64,000 bases of DNA from Halobacillus fulvus. GTDB lineage: Bacteria; Bacillota; Bacilli; Bacillales; Halobacillaceae. Location of the stretch: assembly GCA_004078665.1 (NCBI GenBank), contig SCFO01000001.1:646377-710376 (forward strand). The letters run 5' to 3'. Below are positions 9,426-17,921 of the stretch, piece after piece (the first letter of the stretch is position 1; every line of letters starts with the position of its first letter). The translations under genes and the position numbers were made by a program. The notes under the pieces are model-generated. The model was given only the letters and a program-made list of their open reading frames with translations. It searched no databases and was not told where the DNA came from.

Positions 9426-10967
9426 TTATACAGGGTAAACGCCGTGTTTACGTTCTGTGAATACCGTATCTTTATGATCATACGCTTCGAACCTTGTCGC
9501 TAGTTCCTGACGAAGCTTATCTGGCTGCACGATATCATCAATAACCATTTCAGAAGCCAGTCGGTATAGATCGATGTTTTCCTTATACTCCTCGTGCTTT
9601 TCTTGAATAAAGGCTGGACGCTCTTCCTCTGGTAATGCTGCAATTTTGTTCGCATAGACCGCGTTGACAGCCGCTTCTGGGCCCATGACAGCAATCTGGG
9701 CTGTCGGAAGGGCGAGACACGCATCCGGTTCGAAAGCAGGCCCAGCCATCGCATATAGCCCCGCCCCATATGCTTTTCGCACGACGACCGATATTTTCGG
9801 AACGGTCGCTTCACTCATCGCCGAAAGCATTTTTGCTCCGTGCCTGATGATGCCTGCGCGCTCCACCTTTGTCCCAATCATAAAACCAGGGATATCGGCA
9901 AGGAATAAAAGCGGGATATTAAACGCGTCACAAAGCTGAATGAACTTCGCTGCTTTGTCAGCCGAATCAGGAAAAAGGACGCCGCCTTTTGCTCGAGGCT
10001 GATTAGCGATGATTCCGATGGTACGTCCGTCAATCCGGGATAACCCGGTGATCAGTTCCGGTGCGAATTTTTTCTTAATTTCACAAAATGAACCTTCATC
10101 GATCAACCGTTCAATCAACTGGTACATATCAAATGGGGCATTTTGATTTTTTGGAATCAATTCTTCTATGGTTTTCTCAAAGCTCTTGGCATCGAGCGGT
10201 TCCGTTCTTTTCGGCTTTTGTCTGAAGTTTTGCGGGAAGTAGCTTAAATAACGCCTCGCAAAAACAATCGCTTCTTGTTCATCGTTTGCCAGTACGTCTC
10301 CGCACCCCGATACAGAACAGTGCATGCTAGCGCCGCCCATTTCTTCAAGCGTAACCTTCTCACCAATGACCTTCTCTGCCATTCTCGGAGAGCCTAAATA
10401 CATCGAGGCATTGCCATCGACCATCACGACGATGTCACAGAAGGCGGGTATGTATGCACCACCGGCTGCTGATGGGCCGAATAACAGGCAGACTTGAGGG
10501 ACACGCCCGGACATTTTGATTTGGTTATGGAAGATTCGGCCGGCACCCCGACGATTTGGAAACATTTCGACTTGATCGGTAATTCTAGCACCTGCTGAGT
10601 CCACAAGATAGAGCATCGGCAAGTTCAGTTTCATGGCCGTTTCCTGAATACGGATGATCTTCTCGACCGTACGCGCTCCCCATGAGCCAGCTTTTACCGT
10701 CGAGTCATTGGCCATAACACACACTTGCTCTCCGTTCACTTTGCCGATCCCTGTGACAACACCATCTGCAGGGAGCGTGTCATCAAGGCAATTGGCGAAA
10801 AAGGCATCCTCAATATTCATGTCTTCGTCAAACAACTGTTTCAATCTGTCGCGAACGAACATTTTGCCTTTTTCACTATTTTTCTCATGATATTTCTCAG
10901 CACCACCAGAGGCGATGCGTTTCGCTTTTTCTTCTAACGTCTGGTTTAATGTCATCGTTTGCTCCAC
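9426..10967 (-). CDS. yngE: Methylcrotonyl-CoA carboxylase carboxyltransferase subunit (YngE)
   Basis: 513 residues, acyl-CoA carboxyltransferase beta subunit. It has the paired crotonase-like halves: GAGRIFHNQIKMSGRVPQ and GPSAAGGAYIPAFCD in the first, FLADIPGFMIGTKVE and the GAGLYAMAGPAFEPD block in the second, which build the CoA and biotin pockets. In this operon, with HMG-CoA lyase and methylglutaconyl-CoA hydratase, the substrate is 3-methylcrotonyl-CoA; propionyl-CoA is the main alternative for the family. GTG at 10967 is 7 bases after AAAGGAG; an in-frame ATG at 10955 after AGGTGG is the alternative. Last gene of the operon; its start lies 2 bases after the yngF stop. Confidence 0.9.
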   Translation of the reverse strand: MEQTMTLNQTLEEKAKRIASGGAEKYHEKNSEKGKMFVRDRLKQLFDEDMNIEDAFFANCLDDTLPADGVVTGIGKVNGEQVCVMANDSTVKAGSWGARTVEKIIRIQETAMKLNLPMLYLVDSAGARITDQVEMFPNRRGAGRIFHNQIKMSGRVPQVCLLFGPSAAGGAYIPAFCDIVVMVDGNASMYLGSPRMAEKVIGEKVTLEEMGGASMHCSVSGCGDVLANDEQEAIVFARRYLSYFPQNFRQKPKRTEPLDAKSFEKTIEELIPKNQNAPFDMYQLIERLIDEGSFCEIKKKFAPELITGLSRIDGRTIGIIANQPRAKGGVLFPDSADKAAKFIQLCDAFNIPLLFLADIPGFMIGTKVERAGIIRHGAKMLSAMSEATVPKISVVVRKAYGAGLYAMAGPAFEPDACLALPTAQIAVMGPEAAVNAVYANKIAALPEEERPAFIQEKHEEYKENIDLYRLASEMVIDDIVQPDKLRQELATRFEAYDHKDTVFTERKHGVYPV

Positions 10968-10969
10968 CT

Positions 10970-11746
10970 CTATTCTCCTTTATAATCCGCTTTTCTTTTT
11001 TCTTGGAAGGCTAGTAACCCTTCGGCACGATCCTTTGTTGGAATCGTCTCTTTATAGCTTTGCCGTTCAATTTGTAACCCCTCGGATAGATCTGTACCAT
11101 TCCCTTTATCTATTGCCTTCTTCGCTTGTTTGATGGCAATCGGTCCGTTTCTTGCGATCGTACAGGCAAGATCTTTCGCTTCATCCATGAGAAACTGTGG
11201 TTCAAATAGATATTCGACTAAGCCGAATTCATACGCCTGCTTTGCTTCCACAGGCTTTGCTGTATAGATCATCGATTTCGCTTTTCCAAGTCCTATCAGC
11301 CTCGGAAGCCTCTGCGTACCGCCTGCTCCAGGGATAATGGCGAGAGACGTTTCGGTCAGTCCCACGCGCGTCGATGTACTCATCATGCGTAAATCACAGG
11401 CAAGAGCAAGCTCAAGCCCGCCGCCAAAGGCGACTCCGTTGATCACGGCGATCGTCGGTACCTCGATTTCTTCGATAGCTTGAATCGTATCCCCGATCTT
11501 GGTGACGGTCTGGATCACTTCTTCATCGGACATTCCTTTTCTTTCTTTCAAATCCGCTCCTGCCGAGAACGCCTTATTTCCGCTACCGGTAATTAAAACC
11601 GCGCGAACCTGAGGATTTTCATTAATTTCCTTTACCTTTTCCTGCAATTCATCCAAAAGGGCGAGCGATAAGGCATTGGCCGCGTCTGGACGGTTGAGCG
11701 TGAGCAGAAAAACGTGGTCTTCGACTTCTTTGATCGATACTAGCAT
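10970..11746 (-). CDS. yngF: Methylglutaconyl-CoA hydratase / enoyl-CoA hydratase (YngF)
   Basis: 258 residues, crotonase fold. The oxyanion-hole segments are visible: AFSAGADLKER and NGVAFGGGLELALACDLR, followed by the catalytic-glutamate region ETSLAIIPGAGGTQRLPRLIG. In the leucine pathway it hydrates 3-methylglutaconyl-CoA to HMG-CoA. The stop is followed at once by yngE and the start lies 3 bases from the yngG stop, which supports translational coupling. Family members have broad substrate ranges, so the assignment leans on the operon. Confidence 0.9.
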   Translation of the reverse strand: MLVSIKEVEDHVFLLTLNRPDAANALSLALLDELQEKVKEINENPQVRAVLITGSGNKAFSAGADLKERKGMSDEEVIQTVTKIGDTIQAIEEIEVPTIAVINGVAFGGGLELALACDLRMMSTSTRVGLTETSLAIIPGAGGTQRLPRLIGLGKAKSMIYTAKPVEAKQAYEFGLVEYLFEPQFLMDEAKDLACTIARNGPIAIKQAKKAIDKGNGTDLSEGLQIERQSYKETIPTKDRAEGLLAFQEKRKADYKGE

Positions 11747-11749
11747 GGC

Positions 11750-12658
11750 TTACCTCCTTTCGTTGCGCGTCAACTGCATATGGTGACTCGGTAATGGCTT
11801 ATCCAGCTTCTCCTGTATAAAAGTTCCCGCTTGCTCCAACTTTTTTTCGTCAATGCCGGTAGAAATGCCCATCTGATGCAGCATGTGAACCAAATCATCT
11901 GTCGCCACGTTTCCGGAAGCCCCCTTGGCATACGGACACCCTCCGAGTCCTCCGAGGCTTGCATCAAACGTAGTGATTCCTCTTTGTAACGATGCCAAAA
12001 TATTCGCAAGCGCCATGCCTCTTGTATTGTGAAAATGCATCGCTAAATGCTGAAACGACAGTTCTGCTTCTAGCCTACCTAGGGTTTCCCATACTTGTTT
12101 TGGGTTCGCAACTCCGATCGTATCTCCGAGAGACAGTTCATCGATTCCCATGTCAAGCAAGCGCTTGCTCACATCAATCACCTGCTGAATGGGCACGTCT
12201 CCTTCATAAGGACATCCGAACACAGTCGACACGTATCCTCTGACCGACTTTCCTGCCGATTTAGCTTCCCGGACGACTTCTTCTAACACCGGGTACGTTT
12301 CTTCAATCGATTTATTGATATTTTTCCGGTTGTGGGCGTCACTTGCCGACATAAAGATCGACACCTCATCCACATCGGTTGCAAGAGCCGCTTCCAAACC
12401 TTTCATGTTTGGCACAAGCGCGGCATACGTCACGTCCTTGTTCCGTTTGATCCTTTGTGCTACTTCTTTTGCGTCTTTCAGCTGTGGAATCCATTTAGGA
12501 TGGACAAAAGAGCTGAACTCGAGATAAGAATATCCCGCTTCAGACAGCAGATCGATCCAGGCAATTTTATCTTCTGTCAAAATTTCGGCCGGTTCATTTT
12601 GCAGGCCATCCCTCGGTCCTACTTCTTTAATCGTGACCTCACTTGGTAAACTGAGCAT
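11750..12658 (-). CDS. yngG: Hydroxymethylglutaryl-CoA lyase (YngG/MvaB)
   Basis: 302 residues, TIM-barrel lyase of the DRE family. VGPRDGLQNEP at the N-terminus carries the Arg-Asp pair, HFHNTRGMALANI holds the metal His pair, and GLGGCPYAKGASGN is the signature loop with the active-site cysteine. It splits HMG-CoA into acetyl-CoA and acetoacetate, the last leucine-specific step. It sits between the biotin carrier and the hydratase genes, in the same order as in B. subtilis yngJ-E. Confidence 0.94.
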   Translation of the reverse strand: MLSLPSEVTIKEVGPRDGLQNEPAEILTEDKIAWIDLLSEAGYSYLEFSSFVHPKWIPQLKDAKEVAQRIKRNKDVTYAALVPNMKGLEAALATDVDEVSIFMSASDAHNRKNINKSIEETYPVLEEVVREAKSAGKSVRGYVSTVFGCPYEGDVPIQQVIDVSKRLLDMGIDELSLGDTIGVANPKQVWETLGRLEAELSFQHLAMHFHNTRGMALANILASLQRGITTFDASLGGLGGCPYAKGASGNVATDDLVHMLHQMGISTGIDEKKLEQAGTFIQEKLDKPLPSHHMQLTRNERR

Positions 12659-12669
12659 CTAATCCGCTC

Positions 12670-12882
12670 CTATTCGATAATGGCGATGACATCGCCTTCG
12701 TTGACGAAATCACCCTCGCTTACCTTCCACTCTTTCACAGTCCCTGTTGTTTCTGCAGGGATCGGGATTTCCATTTTCATAGATTCAAGAATCGCCACAT
12801 CTTCCCCCTCGTTCACCTCATTGCCTTCTGCTACAACGATTTTCCAGACACTTCCTGCCATCGACGCTTTTACTTCGTTCAT
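12670..12882 (-). CDS. yngHB: Biotin carboxyl carrier protein (YngHB)
   Basis: 70 residues, a free-standing biotinyl domain. The biotin-attachment motif ESMKMEIP places the acceptor at Lys36, in the middle of the domain as usual; the second half repeats the fold ([17 protein letters not shown]). It shuttles carboxybiotin between the biotin carboxylase (next gene upstream) and YngE. In many bacteria this domain is fused to the carboxylase; here, as in B. subtilis, it is a separate gene, 13 bases after the carboxylase stop. Confidence 0.94.
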   Translation of the reverse strand: MNEVKASMAGSVWKIVVAEGNEVNEGEDVAILESMKMEIPIPAETTGTVKEWKVSEGDFVNEGDVIAIIE

Positions 12883-12895
12883 TTGCTCCGCCTCC

Positions 12896-14251
12896 TTAGT
12901 GATTCGTTACGGTTGGTAAATAGTATTTTTCGATAAAACTTGTTTTTGTGTTTCCTTGTTTGAATTGTTCATGAGTCACAATGCGTTTTAGCATCGTCAA
13001 ATTCGATTTGATTCCTTCGATTTCGTAGTGATGGATGGCTTTTGTCAGTTTGTCGATCGCTTCTTCTCGTGTTTCCCCGTAGGCAATCAATTTAGCGATC
13101 ATCGGATCATAGAATGGGGTAACGTTCGAGTCACTACGGACAGCGACTTCGTGTCGAATCCCTTCTCCTTCCGGCAACTCTAGCTTCGTCAGCTTCCCTG
13201 GAGAAGGGTAAAACGTATTCGGGTCTTCTGCGTAGATACGCACTTCAATGGCATGTCCCTGAATGAAAAGGTCCTCCTGCTTGAGCGATAGCTTCTCACC
13301 TGAGGCCACAAGCAGCTGTTGCTCGACGAGATCGACACCGGTAATTTCTTCAGTGACCGGATGTTCGACTTGAAGTCTCGTATTCATTTCAAGAAAATAA
13401 TAGTTTTCTTCATCATCTACTAAAAACTCGATGGTACCTGCGTTGCTGTAGCCAAGTGCCTCGACAGCTTTGAGCGCACTTTCCCCCATCTGTTTTCTCG
13501 TTTCTTCACTTAAAACAGGCGATGGTGCTTCTTCTACAACTTTCTGATGGCGGCGCTGGATAGAGCATTCTCGCTCAAAGAGGTAAACAGCAGAACCGTG
13601 GTTGTCGGCGAGCACTTGAATTTCGATATGCCGGGGATGTAAAATGCATTTTTCAATAAACATGCTGCCATTTCCAAAAAAGGCTTTCGCCCGTTTGGAA
13701 TTCCCTTCAAACGCTTTTTCAAGCTCCGCATCGTTATGAACGGCCTGCATGCCGATTCCACCGCCACCCGCTGCCGCCTTAAGCATGACAGGGTAACCGA
13801 ACGATTCAGCGATTTGTTTTGCGTCTTCTGCAGATTCGACAGCGGTTTCCGTTCCCGGAATAATCGGTACGCCTGCCGCTTTCATTTCGTTTCTCGCTGC
13901 AATTTTATCTCCCATTTTTGCAATCACATCGGCATCCGGACCGATAAAAACCAACCCTTCCTCTTTCGCACGCTTCGCAAACTCTGGGTTTTCGCTTAAG
14001 AGTCCGTATCCAGGATGAATCGCCTCTGCTTTCGATTCCTTTGCCACCTTCAAAATCTTTTCGATATTTAAATAAGATTCATTGACCCTTGGTTTTCCAA
14101 TCAAATAGCTCTCATCGGCCATTTCAACATAGGGTGCCTCCTGGTCCGCTTCCGAATAGACAGCAACCGTCTTGATATTCAATCGTTTGCAAGTGCGGAT
14201 TACACGCGCTGCGATTTCACCGCGGTTCGCGATTAGGATTTTTTCGAACAT
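12896..14251 (-). CDS. yngHA: Biotin carboxylase subunit of methylcrotonyl-CoA carboxylase (YngHA)
   Basis: 451 residues, AccC family. [21 protein letters not shown] opens the preATP-grasp domain; [11 protein letters not shown] is the ATP-grasp glycine loop; [28 protein letters not shown] and [14 protein letters not shown] are the nucleotide and bicarbonate site motifs. It carboxylates biotin on YngHB with ATP and bicarbonate. The cell must have a separate AccC for fatty-acid synthesis; the position in this operon argues for the catabolic version. Confidence 0.93.
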   Translation of the reverse strand: MFEKILIANRGEIAARVIRTCKRLNIKTVAVYSEADQEAPYVEMADESYLIGKPRVNESYLNIEKILKVAKESKAEAIHPGYGLLSENPEFAKRAKEEGLVFIGPDADVIAKMGDKIAARNEMKAAGVPIIPGTETAVESAEDAKQIAESFGYPVMLKAAAGGGGIGMQAVHNDAELEKAFEGNSKRAKAFFGNGSMFIEKCILHPRHIEIQVLADNHGSAVYLFERECSIQRRHQKVVEEAPSPVLSEETRKQMGESALKAVEALGYSNAGTIEFLVDDEENYYFLEMNTRLQVEHPVTEEITGVDLVEQQLLVASGEKLSLKQEDLFIQGHAIEVRIYAEDPNTFYPSPGKLTKLELPEGEGIRHEVAVRSDSNVTPFYDPMIAKLIAYGETREEAIDKLTKAIHHYEIEGIKSNLTMLKRIVTHEQFKQGNTKTSFIEKYYLPTVTNH

Positions 14252-14268
14252 CGCCTTCGACCCCTTTC

Positions 14269-15909
14269 TTATCTCTGCGTTTTTAACAGCTCTAGTGCGC
14301 TCTCTCTCAACCGGAACTTTTGGATTTTCCCACTGGCCGTCATCGGATATTCGTCCGTGAATTCAATGTAGCGAGGGATTTTATGTTTGGAAATCCGTCC
14401 TTCACAAAACTCACGTACGTCTTGTTCTGAGAGGGAGCGTCCATCTTTCGGTATGATCCACGCCATGATTTCTTCGCCGTATTTTTGATCCGGTATGCCG
14501 ACGATCTGGACATCGAGAATATCCGGATGCTCATATAAAAATTCTTCGATTTCGCGTGGATACACATTTTCGCCGCCACGAATGATCATATCCTTCATCC
14601 GTCCGGTGATCTCCACGTAGCCCTCCTCATCCATGACGGCGATATCACCTGTATGAAGCCAACCCTCAGGGTCGATGGCAGTACTTGTCGCTTCCTCATT
14701 TTTGTAATACCCTTTCATCACCAGATAACCGCGCGTACAAAGTTCGCCTGGCATTCCCGGTTCCGCTTCTTCTCCCGTAGCAGGATCGATAACTTTGACT
14801 TCTACATTCGGATGGGCACGGCCGACACTCTTTACCCGAAGTTCGATTGGATCATCCGCTTTTGTCTGAGTGATGACCGGAGAGCTCTCCGTTTGTCCGT
14901 AAGCGATCGTAATCTCTTCCGCTCCCATGTCCTCGATGACGCTTTTCATCACTTCCATTGGACAAGTAGACCCAGCCATGATGCCGGTCCGAAGCGTCGT
15001 CGGCTTCAACGTTTCAAACTGAGGATGGTTCAACTCGGCGATAAACATCGTAGGGACACCATGTAAGGCCGTGCAATGTTCCTCTTTTACCGCTGTCAGT
15101 ACTTTTTCAGCATCAAATTGTTCCAAAATGACCATCGTCGTTCCTTTAGAGACGGCAGCTAATGTTCCGAGGACACAACCGAAGCAGTGGAAGAACGGGA
15201 CGGGGATGCATAAGCGATCCTCTTCTGTGAGACGCATGCAATCAGCGACTTGGTTGCCGTTGTTGACGATGTTGTCATGAGTGAGCATCACGCCTTTCGG
15301 AAAACCGGTAGTACCTGATGTGTACTGCATATTAATGACGTCCGTGTGTGAAAGGGATTGCTTCCGTTCTTCTAGCTCTACGTCCTTGATCGTCATTCCC
15401 ATATCAAGCACGTCCTGCCAGGAGTAGCAGCCGGGATAAGATTTATCGCTCAGAACGACGATGTTTTTCAAAAACGGAAGTCGGTCACTTTGCAAATCAC
15501 CTTTTTCGGATGTTTCAAGCTCCGGACAGATTTCCTTCAAAATATCCAAATAAGAAGTTCCACGGAAATCCTCTGCGAGTATAAGAGTAGAAGCGTCCGA
15601 TTGCTTCAGCAAATATTCAAGCTCCTGTGCCCGGTAATTCGTATTGACGGTCACAAGGACGCCTCCCATTTTCCCGGATGCAAATTGGGAAACGAGCCAT
15701 TCGGGTTTGTTATCTGACCAAATGGCAACATGATCTCCTTTTTCAATGCCAAGGGCCATCATCCCTTTCGCGGCTTCGTCTGCCATTTCGTTAAACTCTG
15801 CATACGTTTTACGAAGCGCTTTTTCCGGGTAGACGAATGCTTCATGATCCGGATAGGCGGCCGCCTGCTTTTCTAACAATTCCCCTACAGTCAACGATAA
15901 TAGTGACAT
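14269..15909 (-). CDS. yngI: Acyl-CoA synthetase (YngI)
   Basis: 546 residues, AMP-forming ligase. Core motifs are YTSGTTGFPKGVMLTH, YGQTESSPV, WLHTGDIAVMDEEGYVEITGR, and the terminal PMTASGKIQKFRLRE with the catalytic lysine. Medium-chain and branched acids are typical substrates of the YngI group. As second gene of the operon it likely activates isovalerate or related branched acids to feed YngJ; this substrate is inferred from context. No signal peptide or membrane segment, so cytoplasmic. Confidence 0.9.
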   Translation of the reverse strand: MSLLSLTVGELLEKQAAAYPDHEAFVYPEKALRKTYAEFNEMADEAAKGMMALGIEKGDHVAIWSDNKPEWLVSQFASGKMGGVLVTVNTNYRAQELEYLLKQSDASTLILAEDFRGTSYLDILKEICPELETSEKGDLQSDRLPFLKNIVVLSDKSYPGCYSWQDVLDMGMTIKDVELEERKQSLSHTDVINMQYTSGTTGFPKGVMLTHDNIVNNGNQVADCMRLTEEDRLCIPVPFFHCFGCVLGTLAAVSKGTTMVILEQFDAEKVLTAVKEEHCTALHGVPTMFIAELNHPQFETLKPTTLRTGIMAGSTCPMEVMKSVIEDMGAEEITIAYGQTESSPVITQTKADDPIELRVKSVGRAHPNVEVKVIDPATGEEAEPGMPGELCTRGYLVMKGYYKNEEATSTAIDPEGWLHTGDIAVMDEEGYVEITGRMKDMIIRGGENVYPREIEEFLYEHPDILDVQIVGIPDQKYGEEIMAWIIPKDGRSLSEQDVREFCEGRISKHKIPRYIEFTDEYPMTASGKIQKFRLRESALELLKTQR

Positions 15910-15927
15910 CGTATTCCTCCTTTATAA

Positions 15928-17070
15928 TTAGCATCCGAGCTGGCGGGCAATGACCATTCGCTGGATCTCTGATGTGCCTTCACCAATCTCAAGCAGTTTC
16001 GCATCTCTTAAGAAGCGTTCGACTTCATACTCACGCATATATCCGTAACCACCGTGGATTTGTATCGCCTGATTGGCCGATCTGAAGGCCGTCTCAGAGG
16101 CGAACAGCTTCGCATAAGCAGATTCCTTCGTGAAGTTTTTGCCTTGGTCTTTTAACCACGCCGCTTTCAATACCATGTTACGGGCAAGCTCTACTTCCAT
16201 CGCCATATCCGCGAGTTTGAACTGGATCGCCTGGAATTTTGAAATCGGCTGTCCAAATTGCTGACGCTCTTTTGCATAAGCAAGCGCACGGTCTAGGGAC
16301 GCCTGTGCAATACCGACAGCGAGAGCAGCAATCGATATTCTGCCTCCGTCAAGCGTGTATAAAAACTGCTTGAATCCTTTATCCGGATCTCCTAGAATGT
16401 TTTCCTTCGGGACTTTGACATCTTCTAAAATGATTTCCGATGTATTCGATCCACGGACCCCCATCTTTTCGTAAGGGCTTGTAATTTTCATTCCTGGTGT
16501 ATCTTTCGGGATAATGAAAGCTGAAATAATGTTTTTTCCGTCTTCACGCTTTCCTGAAACAGCGGTGACCGTTATGGAGCGGGCATATTCAGCATTGGTA
16601 ATCCAGCATTTCTCTCCATTGATGACGTAATGATCACCTTTCAGTTCCGCTTTCGTTCTCGTCCCTCCTGCGTCTGATCCCGCATTCGGCTCGGTTAAGC
16701 CAAACGAGGCAAGACCTTCTCCTTTGGCTAAAGGAATGAGAAATTCCTGCTTCTGCTGTTCTGTCCCGAAGTAATAAATAGGACTCGAGCCTAACGAGAC
16801 AGCCGCTGCATAGCTAAGCCCAGTTGAACCGCATACCCGGCCGATTTCTTCCACCGCTAGAGCATAGGTGATCGTGTCACCGTCTGAACCTCCGTATTCT
16901 TCAGGAAAGGGGATGCCCAGTAAGCCGAGCTGTCCCATTTCTTTAAAAATATCTTCCGGAAAATGAGCGTCCGTATCAATCTCAATGGCCCGGGGCTTTA
17001 TAACATCTTCAGCAAAATCACGAACCATCTTTCTCGTCATCTCTTGTTCTTTTGTCAATTCGAAATTCAT
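15928..17070 (-). CDS. yngJ: Acyl-CoA dehydrogenase, probable isovaleryl-CoA dehydrogenase (YngJ)
   Basis: 380 residues. Start is ATG 17070, seven bases after GAGGAGG; a longer frame runs through that ribosome site and is discarded. FAD-binding motifs are [15 protein letters not shown] and CWITNAEYA; the C-terminal domain ends [21 protein letters not shown] and [15 protein letters not shown], with the catalytic-base glutamate region of short/branched-chain dehydrogenases. It oxidises isovaleryl-CoA to 3-methylcrotonyl-CoA, passing electrons to ETF. First gene of the seven-gene catabolic operon, directly behind a TetR-type palindrome and a cre site. Confidence 0.92.
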   Translation of the reverse strand: MNFELTKEQEMTRKMVRDFAEDVIKPRAIEIDTDAHFPEDIFKEMGQLGLLGIPFPEEYGGSDGDTITYALAVEEIGRVCGSTGLSYAAAVSLGSSPIYYFGTEQQKQEFLIPLAKGEGLASFGLTEPNAGSDAGGTRTKAELKGDHYVINGEKCWITNAEYARSITVTAVSGKREDGKNIISAFIIPKDTPGMKITSPYEKMGVRGSNTSEIILEDVKVPKENILGDPDKGFKQFLYTLDGGRISIAALAVGIAQASLDRALAYAKERQQFGQPISKFQAIQFKLADMAMEVELARNMVLKAAWLKDQGKNFTKESAYAKLFASETAFRSANQAIQIHGGYGYMREYEVERFLRDAKLLEIGEGTSEIQRMVIARQLGC

Positions 17071-17092
17071 CCAATTCCTCCTCAAGGAATGA

Positions 17093-17110
17093 AGACCGAC
17101 TGGTTGGTCT
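17093..17110. promoter_or_regulatory. Candidate TetR-family operator of the leucine operon
   Basis: AGACCGACTGGTTGGTCT, an 18-base dyad with 7 of 9 pairs matching, between the TetR gene and the yngJ ribosome site. ACCGAC-type dyads are common for TetR regulators of acyl-CoA pathways. Binding by the adjacent regulator is inferred. Confidence 0.6.
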
Positions 17111-17130
17111 GTCTACAGCCAAAAAAATAA

Positions 17131-17147
17131 AATGTAAGCGTTTACTT
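17131..17147. promoter_or_regulatory. CcpA catabolite-repression (cre) site
   Basis: AATGTAAGCGTTTACTT fits the cre consensus WTGNAANCGNWNNCW at every position. It overlaps the last codons of the TetR gene and lies upstream of yngJ, over the expected promoter, so glucose repression of the operon is likely. Confidence 0.8.
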
Positions 17148-17774
17148 CATTTCGTAAAAAAAAGGGATGTGGAGCATATGATTTTTTACATGAACATGTT
17201 CCTCTACGGGTAAAAGAAAATGAAGGACCAAATCTGTAAACACATCGGCAATTTCATCAATCGTGTACGTCCCGTCTTTTCGGTACCACTTATAAATCCA
17301 GTTGACCATTCCTAAAATGGCCATTCCTGTAATCTCTGCTGGTAATTCTTTTCTGAACTCTCCCGTCGCCTGTCCTTCTCGGATCACATCAAACACCAGG
17401 TGTTTAAACTGATCACGTTTTCCTTTCATATTTATTTCGTATTCAGGCTTCAAGTAATTACTTTCCTGATAGAATACGGAAATATGAGACTTATAAAGGT
17501 CGAAAACGTGCACAAACGAACGGATAATCGCTTGAATTTTTTCAACGGGGGACGTATGGACGATGTTTGCAGCTTGAGCTTCTTTCAATACATATGTAAT
17601 GAACGTGTCGTGGATGACATAGAGAAGCTCATCTTTTGAAGTGAAGTGGTGATAAAAGCCTCCCTTAGACGTCTGGGATGCTTTAACAATTTCATTGACA
17701 CTTACCCCGTGAAATCCGTGACGATCGAACAACTCCAACGACGTTTCAATAATATTTTCCCGCAAGTCCCTCAT
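17142..17774 (-). CDS. TetR/AcrR-family regulator of the leucine/acyl-CoA operon
   Basis: 210 residues. Residues 7-50 form the TetR helix-turn-helix: LFDRHGFHGVSVNEIVKA, then TSKGGFYHHFTSKDELL. The C-terminal ligand domain is most like the FadR/YsiA group that senses acyl-CoA. It lies directly upstream of the yngJ-E operon on the same strand, with a 71-base gap holding a dyad, so it is the probable local repressor. The effector is unknown; a branched acyl-CoA is a reasonable guess. A weak dyad (TGAATATACGTTCA, 17793-17806) lies before its own start. Confidence 0.88.
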   Translation of the reverse strand: MRDLRENIIETSLELFDRHGFHGVSVNEIVKASQTSKGGFYHHFTSKDELLYVIHDTFITYVLKEAQAANIVHTSPVEKIQAIIRSFVHVFDLYKSHISVFYQESNYLKPEYEINMKGKRDQFKHLVFDVIREGQATGEFRKELPAEITGMAILGMVNWIYKWYRKDGTYTIDEIADVFTDLVLHFLLPVEEHVHVKNHMLHIPFFYEMK

Positions 17775-17887
17775 ACATCAACCCCTATCCGCTGAATATA
17801 CGTTCATTTTAGCACAGTTTTCTGAAAATACAAATAGTGCCAAAGACGGAAGCGTTCGGCCTCGACGCTTTTATGGAAGGACTGAAT

Positions 17888-17919
17888 CAAAAAAGCAGCC
17901 CCTTACCGGGACTGCTTTT
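17888..17919 (-). terminator. Terminator of parEC
   Basis: On the minus strand, AAAAGCAGTCCC, loop GGTAA, GGGGCTGCTTTTTT, 3 bases past the parC stop. Confidence 0.85.
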
Positions 17920-17921
17920 GC

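Noticed and set aside
17793-17806. TGAATATACGTTCA before the TetR gene as a LexA box
   Set aside because: GAAT instead of GAAC in the left arm; could as well be a weak FadR-type site. Too weak to call.
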